DNA of 64,000 bases, from positions 4,010,402 to 4,074,401 of the forward strand of contig JBJCIZ010000239.1 of the NCBI GenBank assembly GCA_051294375.1, given 5' to 3'. Position numbers and translations under genes: made by a program. How positions within the stretch are numbered: position 1 is the stretch's first letter; every line of letters starts with the position of its first letter. The stretch comes from Paraspadella gotoi. Taxonomy: Eukaryota; Chaetognatha. The notes under the pieces were generated by a model, which saw nothing but the letters and a program-made list of their open reading frames with translations, had not been told where the DNA came from and searched no databases. Shown here piece after piece: positions 56,357-64,000 of the stretch.

Positions 56357-56857
56357 CAGTTATTTCATTAAACGTTGTTGTTGTGTAAATGAAATTAAAA
56401 CAATCGTTTTGGTTAAAACTGATTTTTCGACGACTTGAAAATTAATTTACGGCACAATTAACAAAGTTCCATACAAAAAAAGGCGATTTTTTTCTTAAAG
56501 ATATGTTTTTTTTCCGCTATTGACAGTTTCACCCTTTCACAGTTTCACAAAATCAACAGTTTGTGAAACAAAAAACCGAGGAGCCAGATTTATTTCGTGA
56601 GGCAGTGAGAAAGTTCCTTTGTTCCTATTAACCATGGAATAGCTCTCGGTTGGCACTCATTCCATCGATTAGGTAACCCAAATTTGGGCAGAATTAACGA
56701 TGACACAACGCGTGATTCGTTACGAGCGACGGCACCAAAAAATAAATGGTCTGATCGTCGGTGACAGCATTGTTTTGGTCGCGGCCAAAATCTGCTGCTG
56801 CGCGGCGGCTGGGCGGCTGGCTGCAGCGGAGAGGGGGAAGCGGGGTAGCTGGTGGGA

Positions 56858-56945
56858 TTGGATGGATGGATGGATGGATGGATGGAAGGATGGATGGATT
56901 GGATGGATGGATGGATGGATGGATGGATGGATGGATGGATGGATA
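56858..56945 (+). repeat. (GGAT)n microsatellite
   Basis: About 20 tetramers with one GGAA, ending where SINE copy 2 begins. Frames read Met-Asp-Gly-Trp; not a gene. Confidence 0.9.
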
Positions 56946-56947
56946 TT

Positions 56948-57250
56948 GAGTCGGGCAATGCATAAGTTCACCCCTTCAGTCGTGACCCGATGGCCCATTG
57001 AGTAAAGCCATCAGCTAACAAGGTACCAGGTTAAATCCCAACCCGGTACCTACCCTGCGGGAAGCGTGAGGACGGCCGTAAGCCGCCTTGGGGGCGTGGA
57101 AAACCCTCAAGCCTGGTTCCAAGCCCAGGACCCGTTCCATGGATGCTAGAGGGTGTTAAAGAAGTTGCGGATAGCACTCTTCAGCCCCACTTCTCGCCTT
57201 ATCCACAGACAGATGAATGTGTTGATGCTTTGTGGATGAACCAAATATAA
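56948..57250 (+). mobile_element. tRNA-derived SINE, family A, second copy
   Basis: Plus-strand copy of the element at 54290-54625: GTGACCCGATGGCCCATTGAG, GGTTAAATCCCAACC, AAGCCGCCTTGGGGGCG, CTCAAGCCTGGTTCC, CTTCAGCCCCACTT. It directly follows a (GGAT)n array. With the other copy it brackets elof1. Confidence 0.8.
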
Positions 57251-57311
57251 TTGGATAACCATTAGTTGGCGGGATCCGTCTAAAATATTAAACTATTTTT
57301 GCAATATTTTT

Positions 57312-57312
57312 A

Positions 57313-57372
<60 letters not shown>

Positions 57373-57385
57373 GAGAGGAGAGAGT
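57312..57385 (+). repeat. (GA)n microsatellite
   Basis: GA repeats with one TGA break. 57400-57815 is AT-rich with GGTAAAGA-type drift and no gene. Confidence 0.9.
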
Positions 57386-57814
57386 GGAATTTTCCAAACG
57401 ATCGTCTCGTGGATTTAGAAAGAAAAAAAAAAAAGAATTCAAAAACCTGAAGCGAGAATTTCTGGATTGAAAGATCATGAATAGTGAATCGCTTATTTCC
57501 AGAAATGTTGAGAAAGATAGGAAAAAGAGATAGGTATAGAGAGGTTAAAAAGACATGCGTAGAATAGTAGGTAAGAGAGATAGGTAAAGACGGTAAAGTA
57601 TGTTAAAAAAAAGTCGGTTAGCGACAAAAGTTAGGTAAAATTAAATATAAATCGCTGAAACAAGTATGAAAGGTACAGATTACAAAAGAAAGTAAAGATA
57701 AAAAGGATAAGTAAAAAAAATCCCTCGCGGTTTAAGATCGCTGCAGTTATATAGGCCAAAATATTAGAAGAAAAAAATAGGTAAAAAGTTAAGGCGAAAG
57801 AAGCAAGGTGAATG

Positions 57815-57930
57815 ATATTGTTATGTCATTATCTTGTAAGAGTGTTGGAGGCCTTAAACTACCAAAGCCTGTCCAATGTCAGGGGCAAGATAGCTTATTT
57901 ATTAAATGAATGAATAATTTTTATATAAAA
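57815..57930 (+). repeat. Dispersed repeat C, copy 4
   Basis: GTCATTATCTTGTAAGAGTG, CCAAAGCCTGTCCAATGTCA, GGGGCAAGATAGCTTATTT, AAATGAATGAATAATTTTTA. Confidence 0.75.
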
Positions 57931-58399
57931 GTAGGTATAAAATAGTAAGCAAAATCAAATCTTTAAATTTTCTAAATCAACTGTGAAAAAAAAGGTCGTT
58001 GGATGTCACCCCTAAACTATTTGTTTAGAAACTGCGGTTATTATTGGTTAAAAAGGAAAAATAATTTTCGTTTTCAAAATGTCGATAAAACATCGGACAA
58101 CACCTCCTACCATACAAACGAAAATAGGCNNNNNNNNNNTAAAAAAATATATATGGGAGATTGAGCCGGTAGGCGGAGTTATTCAGAAAATGGGAAAGAA
58201 TCTTCTCGAAGGAAAAACTCGCCTCTTTCTGTTTTTCTTATTTTCCTTTTATCTTTATTTTTTTCCCTTTTTTTTATGGCATTGTGTTTTGTTTCTTTCT
58301 TTTTTCTTGTTTTTCTTTTGTTTCGCGCATTTTTAATTTTTCGCTACGTCGTCGCATTTTCTTTTCTTAATCCTCCATCCCTTCCTTTACTTATGTTCA

Positions 58400-58439
58400 T
58401 CTCTCCTTTTCTCTCTCTCTCCCTCTCTCTCCCTTCCTT

Positions 58440-58482
<43 letters not shown>
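58400..58482 (+). repeat. (TC)n tract
   Basis: TC with CCTTCC interruptions. Confidence 0.9.
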
Positions 58483-58884
58483 TCCTTCATCATTTATTCA
58501 TCCCAATTTTCCCGCCATTCAGTTACTTGATCGATTCTTTCAACAGATGTGACGCATTTTTATTTTATTGTTTTGACTTTTTTTTCGCGGCTTAAAAATC
58601 CCAGAACGAAATGAAAATAAAAAAAGGAAATATATATATACATATCTGCTATTTTCGTCACAGTGTATTGTCTTCAGATGTGGCACAGTGACCAACTGGA
58701 GAATAAGATTGTGTAACTTAATAACGGAAACAGAAGTTTTTAATTTTGTTTTTTTGTAATTTTTTATGACATAAAAATTTATCCCCTCTGCTTGTTGTAA
58801 ATAACTTTAATTTAAAATTTTTAAAAAATCAAAAATCAAAAAACAAAATAAAGATTGCCAAATGATTCAATATTAAAATAGGAT

Positions 58885-58965
58885 ATTCTACTTACTGACT
58901 TTGGACAGGGGAAGGTTATTTAGTTAAGGTCTTTGTTCCCTCTTACCCGCAAGTTTCTAATAACA
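58885..58965 (-). repeat. Dispersed repeat C, copy 5 (fragment)
   Basis: On the minus strand GGGTAAGAGGGAACAAAGACC and CCCTGTCCAAAGTCAG match the middle of repeat C. Confidence 0.5.
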
Positions 58966-59254
58966 CAGTTATTAACATTCTCTTTCACAGTTCAGTTTAT
59001 GATCTCTCAGAGCAACTGGCTTCCCTATCAAAGTCATAAAATTTCAATGCACTCTCACTCTCTCTCTCTCTTTCTCTCTCTCTCACTTCCAAAAATGTAA
59101 CATTCTTCCCTTTTTTACTCCCTATTCTTTTCTTTTGTCTTTTTGTCTTTTTTCTCCTTTCTTTTTTCCAATTTCCTATCTTTTTATTCACATTTCCTTC
59201 TTTACTTGTTTTTCCTCCTCTAATTTCCTATTTTTCATTTGCTAAGTTTTCTTC

Positions 59255-59300
<46 letters not shown>
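59255..59300 (+). repeat. (TC)n tract
   Basis: Followed by CCT-rich pyrimidine sequence to 59455. Confidence 0.9.
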
Positions 59301-59307
<7 letters not shown>

Positions 59308-60019
59308 ACTCACTCGATTCGCTTCGTGTCCTGTCGAGAACTCCTCTTCTAATCTTTCCCTCTTTCACTTCCTTTCCTCTCATTCTCCCTCTCCCCCCTT
59401 TCCTCCCTTCCCTCTTCTTCCTCCTCCTTCACCTCCTCCTCCTCTTCCTCCTCCTAGCGGATCAAAGCCTCCTCCATCACTCTTCACTCTCGCGTTCAAT
59501 ACGTCTCGTTTGCGGTTCACTTTTAGGACCACGTTTTTAAAAAATTCATTTATTAAAAATTTTAATTTACTGATAACTTTGGTTATTTTTTATAATATTA
59601 AAATTAAATCAATTGAATAAAATAAATATTTATAAAAATATAAATAATTTAAACAAAAAATTAAGTTAAAACAAAATTTTTTTTTAAAAAGTATTATAAG
59701 AATTTAAAAGTTACTGATTTTATACCACATTGACGTTTTATTTATTTTATAGAATTTAAACAAAATTACAAAACCTGTAATTCTATTAGTTTAAAACAAA
59801 ATTTAAAATAAAATTATACATTTATAACCTGTTTAAAAAATCATAAAAAAGCTGACTCTGAAAAGCATTAGTTATGCGCATTTATAAAATTTAAATAAAC
59901 AGAATGATTAGCAGATAGACTGACTAAAAGGTAACCTATGATATTGATACAACTTTACACAATAAATAACTTTGAATTTTGACGTATGCCCTTTCGCTGT
60001 TCCGCTGGTTTTTTTCGAA

Positions 60020-60092
60020 GACTGTTGCTAAGGAAAGGCAAGGGTTTCCATGGGGACGGTTGTCACGGTTGCTATGGTTGCCATGGTAATGG
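60020..60092 (+). promoter_or_regulatory. Cluster of RFX X-box-like motifs
   Basis: GTTGCCATGGTAAT at 60077-60090 is one or two mismatches from the palindromic X-box (GTTGCCATGGCAAC). Related motifs precede it: GTTGCTAAGGAAAG (60024), GTTTCCATGGGGAC (60044), GTTGTCACGG (60059) and GTTGCTATGG (60068). RFX factors bind such sites in promoters of ciliary genes. No gene was identified beside it. Confidence 0.45.
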
Positions 60093-60137
60093 TCGCCTAG
60101 AAACGGTTTTTCCGGCGCTCTCGGCGATTCTTGGTGT

Positions 60138-60178
<41 letters not shown>

Positions 60179-60505
60179 AAGAATTTAAAAGTTACTGATT
60201 TTATACCACATTGACGTTTTATTTATTTTATAGAATTTAAACAAAATTACAAAACCTGTAATTCTATTAGTTTAAAACAAAATTTAAAATAAAATTATAC
60301 ATTTATAAACCTGTTTAAAAAATCATAAAAAAGCTGACTCTGAAAAGCATTAGTTATGCGCATTATAAAATTTAAATAAACAGAATGATTTGCAGAATAG
60401 ACTGACTAAAAGGTAACTTATGATATTGATACAACTTTACACAATAAATAACTTTGGAATTTTTGACGTATGCCCTTTCGCTGTTCCGCTGGTTTTTTTC
60501 GAAGA

Positions 60506-60575
60506 CTGTTGCTAAGGAAAGCAAGGGTTTCCATGGGGACGGTTGTCACGGTTGCTATGGTTGCCATGGTAATGG
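60506..60575 (+). promoter_or_regulatory. Second copy of the X-box cluster
   Basis: Same motifs in copy B of the duplication, with GTTGCCATGGTAAT at 60560-60573; probably not an independent site. Confidence 0.35.
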
Positions 60576-60624
60576 TCGCCTAGAACGGTTTTTCCGGCGC
60601 TCTCGGCGATTCTTGGTGTAGAGA

Positions 60625-60689
<65 letters not shown>

Positions 60690-60699
60690 CGAGAGAGAG

Positions 60700-60945
60700 A
60701 GAGGAGCTTTCATGGGAAAAAGGCGGCGAAACAGGACGAAAATGAAATAATGGAAGAGGAAAGGCAGACAAAGTGGAGTCTGAGATAGANNNNNNNNNNN
60801 NNNNNNNNNNNNNNAGAGAGAGGAGAGAGAGAGAACCAGAGAGAGAGAGGGCTTTCATGGGAAAAAGGCGGCGAAACAGGACGAAAATGAAATAATGGAA
60901 GAGGAAAGGCAGACAAAGTGGAGTCTGAGATAGGGGAGAAGAGAG
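60700..60945 (+). repeat. Duplicated ~85-bp flanks of a 25-N gap
   Basis: GCTTTCATGGGAAAAAGGCG..GTGGAGTCTGAGATAG occurs at about 60706-60789 and again at 60851-60934, with the gap between. The assembler left an overlap uncollapsed. Confidence 0.9.
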
Positions 60946-61095
60946 AGAGAGAGAGAGAGAGAGAAGAGAGAGAGAGAAGAGGAAGACATAAAGAGAGAAG
61001 AGAGAGAGAAAGAAAGAGAGAAAAAGAGAGAAAGCAAAAGAAAGAGGGAGAAAGAAAAAAGAGAGAGAAAGAGAGAGAGAGAGGGGGAGAGAGTT
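60945..61095 (+). repeat. GA/GAAA purine tract
   Basis: Continuation of the purine sequence after the duplicated block. Confidence 0.85.
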
Positions 61096-61748
61096 GTAAA
61101 CAAAAAGAAACCCTGGTAATAAAGAAAAAATTAAACCTGTTCCTTGATACAGTCAAGAAGTAAATATGTCTACATAAATAAATTAGTAAAGGAAGAAAAA
61201 GCATCTGGAAATATTCAGAGTTAGGCAAGAGGGGGAGAAAAGAAAAATTTTAAAAAAAGAGACTAATGGAAATGGAAATTAAAGAGAAATGGAGAGACAG
61301 AACAGACAGACAGACAATGGAAAAAAAATGATTATTGAATAATGTAAAAAGAAAGGTTTATTCTAGAAAAGAAAAATTAAAATGGGAAAATGGAAATAAG
61401 AATAAAAAAAGGTAGAAAGATTAAATGGAGAACTTAAGTAAAAATGGAAAAATTAGGAAAAGAGTAACAAAAGACAATGGGTGAAAATGGGGGAAAATAT
61501 TAAAGAATAGGTTAAAGGGAAAACAGAAAATGGGAAAAGAAATGGTTAGAAAAGGAAAAAATAGAAGAAAATATATATTAAAAAAGAACGGTAATTCCAA
61601 TGTGTTGCGCCGCAGTGACTTTATTTTCACTATTGATCATATGATATGACATGACATGATAAGACATAACAAAAAAAACTTTATTCTGCCTGTGCATTTA
61701 TGATATGTACTGCATCAAAATTCTGTCTTTTATTCTTTATAGTTTTAG

Positions 61749-61901
61749 GAATTCCTGAAGGCCGGCGCTAGCAGTCCCTTAGCTCCTTTTATCTTTACTG
61801 ATAAAGGCGTGGATATCTCTCAAACTGGAGTTGGAATCAGCTCAGCTATGAGTAATGGATGCAGGAAAGATAGTTTGTATCCCTATTTGAGCGGTTTTTA
61901 A
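61749..61901 (+). CDS. Possible exon, unidentified
   Basis: After acceptor-like TTCTTTATAGTTTTAG the frame is open for 50 codons to TAA. The peptide (APFIFTDKGVDISQTGVGI) has balanced composition unlike the purine-rich neighbours. No start, donor or family was recognised. A (CGGT)-type repeat follows at 61921. Confidence 0.25.
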   Translation, partial: EFLKAGASSPLAPFIFTDKGVDISQTGVGISSAMSNGCRKDSLYPYLSGF

Positions 61902-61920
61902 ATTTTTTTAAAAAATTGTA

Positions 61921-62012
61921 TCTTTAACCGACCGACCCTGGGACGACTGACAGACCGACCGAAAAGTGACTTATAGAGTTGCTCCGCGAGTACTCGCAGA
62001 CGCAACTAAAAA
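61921..62012 (-). repeat. Repeat D, copy 2
   Basis: On the minus strand TTAGTTGCGTCTGCGAGTACT, CGCGGAGCAACTCTATAAG, TCACTTTTCGGTCGG, then degenerate CGGT units. Same order as copy 1. Confidence 0.7.
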
Positions 62013-62029
62013 TGGCAAACCCGGATGTG

Positions 62030-62760
62030 CTAATGAGAATTACGAGAAAATTCAAGGGGAAGAGAATGAGAGTCGGATGAAAAAAAAAAACTAAAAGGTG
62101 GCGGGAAAAACCTGATGTGATTAAGAAGAAGGGTGAGGCAAGCAGGGGGATGGAGCTGGGGGAGGGGTAAGGGATACAAAATGAAAGACGGGAAAGGGGA
62201 AAAGGAATTATAATTTATAGGGAAGGGAATAATTGGAGAAGTAGGAATATAGGGGAAAGTGAAATTGAGGGAAAGGGTGATGTGATGAAAGACAAAGGAA
62301 ATTAAGGGAGATGGGAAGGAAAGGTTAGAGCTAAATTAAGAAGGAAACAAATAGAGAGGGGAAAAGGGACAAAGTAAGAGGGCAATAAGAGGGAACAAGG
62401 AAAATTAGGGAGGGGAAAGAAAAGGGGGAGAAAGGGAATTAAGGGGGGAGAGAATTAGGGAGGAAAGTAGAAAGGGCTAAAAGAAAGGAAGGACAAAAAG
62501 GGATAAAATTAAGGGGAGAGGGGAAAAGGGAACAAAAAGGGTGGAGATAACGGCATAAAAATTAAGGGGAGGGAGGAAAAAGGGACGAAAAAGGATAAAA
62601 TTAAGGGGAGAGGGGAAAAGGACAAAAAGGGTGGAGAAATGGGCTAAAAATTAAGGGAAGAAGGGGAAAAGGGACAAAAAATTAAAGGGAGAGGGGAAAG
62701 GGACAAAAAGGGTGGAGAAAGGGATAAAAATTAAGGGAAGAGTAATTTAAAATGATATTA
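62030..62760 (+). repeat. Purine-rich sequence with GGGGAAAAGGGACAAAAAGG units
   Basis: From 62500, units AATTAAGGGGAGAGGGGAAA and GGGACAAAAAGGGTGGAGA alternate at ~60-bp spacing, a drifted minisatellite. Confidence 0.75.
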
Positions 62761-62924
62761 TTTATTACGAACTTCGTTAGGAAAGGAAGTGTTTCATAAA
62801 ATTAGATGTTCTAACATGCCGGTTGTTAATTAAAAATAACAATTACCTATTACCTCGCTATCTGTTGTCGCTAATTGTTCTCATTTCAGCCCATCAATAT
62901 CATAACAAGCTATTTCTTACTAAC

Positions 62925-63112
62925 TCTAAGCCAAGCACAATCGATCATCAAATTCTTACACGCTCTCAGCCACTAAAAATCTCTCAAGTTAATTATTACT
63001 CGCGCTCAACCAATCAAATCGATCTAGCATCCCATTCTCGCTGTCAGCCAATCAAAAAATCGTTCTAGCTTACTCTTTCAGCCAATCAAAATCCTTCGAG
63101 TTAACTCTTTCG
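62925..63112 (+). repeat. ~36-bp tandem repeat carrying CCAAT motifs
   Basis: Five units start AGCCAAGC, AGCCACTA, AACCAATCA, AGCCAATCA and AGCCAATCA, each followed by AAAATCNNTCNAGYTWA and a CTCTTTC-like end. CCAATCA fits the NF-Y box. The array is followed by GCAGAAAGTAAGTAAAGGTGAG. Confidence 0.75.
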
Positions 63113-63239
63113 TGCAGAAAGTAAGTAAAGGTGAGAAACTTCTCTCTCCAACTCGGATGAGGGAGTGAGGGTCGCCCATGCATGAACTTACTTTCGAGGA
63201 GAAAGGGAGGAACTGACAAGGTAGGGTCGTGGGACTGGG

Positions 63240-63910
63240 GTGAGTTAAGAAAGAATGGGGAGAGGGAGGAGGTAATTAGAAAGGGGAAGGTAAAAATATG
63301 AAGGGGAAAAGAAGGAAAAAAGAAGGAAGGGAGGAAAAAAAAAAAGAAGGAGAGTGAGAGACAAGGAAAGGGAAGGAAGGGAATGGATAAAAAGGAAAAA
63401 GGGAGGAATGGAAGAAAAAAAGGAAAATAGAGAAAGGGGAAGAAAAAAGGAAAATGTGAGGAAGGAGAATGACAAAGGAGAAAGGAGGAAATCAAAGAAA
63501 AAATAAGGAAAAAGAGTAACGAAAGGGGATTGACGGAAAAGATAGGAGGCGCCTGGCGCTGGGGGCGGGGCAGTAATTAAATTGAGAGTAAAGAAGAAAG
63601 GCGGAAAATAGGGTAAGAAGGGAAGAGAAAAAAGATGGAGGAGGGGAAATGGGTTGAAGATGAAAGGAGGGAAGGGGCAAAAGGAAGGAGGAAGAGGATG
63701 AGGGGTGAAGGTAAGGAGAAATGGGAAAGTAAACGGGGGGACAAGAGGAAAGAAAGTGAAAAGAGAGAGGGAAAGGGAGACGGGGGAAGGGAAGAAGGAG
63801 GAAGGGAGGGAGAAGGGAAGAGAAGGCGGAATGGGAAAGAAGAAAGGGGAAGGGAAAGAAAAAAGGGAGAAGGGGAGGGGGAAACGAAATGGGGAAGGGA
63901 AAGGGGAAAA
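63240..63910 (+). repeat. Purine-rich tract
   Basis: GGGAAGGG/GAAAGG sequence to 63905. Minus frames up to 226 codons are Phe/Pro/Ser artefacts. The window ends in (GAC)n. Confidence 0.85.
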
Positions 63911-64000
63911 GCCTCCACCAGTCAACTTTGGCTTTGAGTTTAATCCAATTTCCTCTGATACGTCAATGAAGGCAGGAATATCTACGACGACGACGATGAC

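Larger units (their letters stand above)
59698..60660 (+). repeat. Two ~480-bp near-identical tandem copies
   Basis: Copy A is 59698-60176, copy B 60179-60660. They differ almost only by one-base changes in homopolymer length (for example TATAACC/TATAAACC, GAAACGG/GAACGG). Likely the same locus assembled twice. Confidence 0.95.

Noticed and set aside
56590-57005. Overlapping frames of 62-122 codons on both strands
   Set aside because: Much of each is the (GGAT)n array; the rest has no recognised domain.

Overview
The window is from a eukaryotic, almost certainly invertebrate animal, nuclear scaffold. It has spliced genes with GT..AG introns, metazoan-type protein families, tRNA-derived SINEs, long microsatellites and 25 assembly gaps (N runs). 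Gene density is very low. Most of the sequence is simple repeat: (GA)n/(TC)n, (GAC/GAT)n, (ATGA)n, (TTTA)n and (GGTC)n. (CA)n is strikingly rare. I cannot name the species. Degenerate arrays resembling TTAGGG rather than TTAGG argue weakly against a typical arthropod.

Most long open frames are translations of microsatellites or of N runs. The supportable genes are short exons. (1) At 873-12713 on the minus strand lie three exons of a leucine-rich-repeat protein: an LRRNT cap with the first LRR at 12585-12713, then exons at 1381-1453 and 873-962. They splice in phase into consecutive 24-residue repeats across an 11.1 kb intron, and the gene continues beyond what is visible. (2) At 55372-55926 on the minus strand lies a complete two-exon elof1 (transcription elongation factor 1), 83 codons, with an intact zinc ribbon. 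(3) At 43240-43448 on the plus strand lies a likely 3'-terminal exon with a polyadenylation signal; the family was not recognised. Weaker exon or ORF candidates lie at 16.2, 33.9, 36.4 (first exon with TATA box), 36.7, 37.7-38.1, 42.7-43.0 and 61.75 kb.

Layout. 0-17 kb: LRR gene, purine/pyrimidine tracts, minisatellites and five degenerate CCCTAA-like elements. 17.3-20.7 kb: a triplet-repeat island. 20.7-22.4 kb: GACATGA/TCATGTC arrays around a gap. 24.1-27.7 kb: a pair of ~520 bp direct repeats resembling LTRs. 28-34 kb: SSR-rich sequence with a CCGCAG-type GC array. 34-39.9 kb: quiet AT-rich sequence with a few ORF candidates and one repeat copy. 40.0-41.6 kb: a foldback element whose arms carry hammerhead-like cores. 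41.9-44.1 kb: SINE copies and the terminal exon. 44.3-48.5 kb: AT-rich sequence with almost nothing recognisable. 49-54 kb: SSRs and a 23-bp satellite grown next to a SINE fragment. 54.3-57.3 kb: two SINE copies flanking elof1. 59.7-60.9 kb: a near-perfect tandem duplication, probably an assembly error, carrying RFX X-box motifs. 62.9-63.1 kb: a CCAAT-box tandem array. The end is purine-rich.

The most interesting non-gene signal is a dispersed family, at least eight copies, whose core is degenerate telomere-like repeat. Several copies share an end resembling GGCGTTATTTTCC..AAA, and one copy has clear terminal inverted repeats. One copy sits inside the elof1 intron and others lie in the long LRR intron.

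N runs: 2158-2916, 3331-3502, 4031-4350, 4718-4836, 10765-11445, 12469-12581, 12714-12885, 13136-13385, 13745-14001, 17020-17044, 17615-18011, 19906-19943, 20390-20582, 21102-21645, 22638-22662, 24005-24029, 33566-33590, 44056-44065, 48548-48981, 51826-51850, 52831-53058, 53176-53480, 53688-53857, 58130-58139, 60790-60814.
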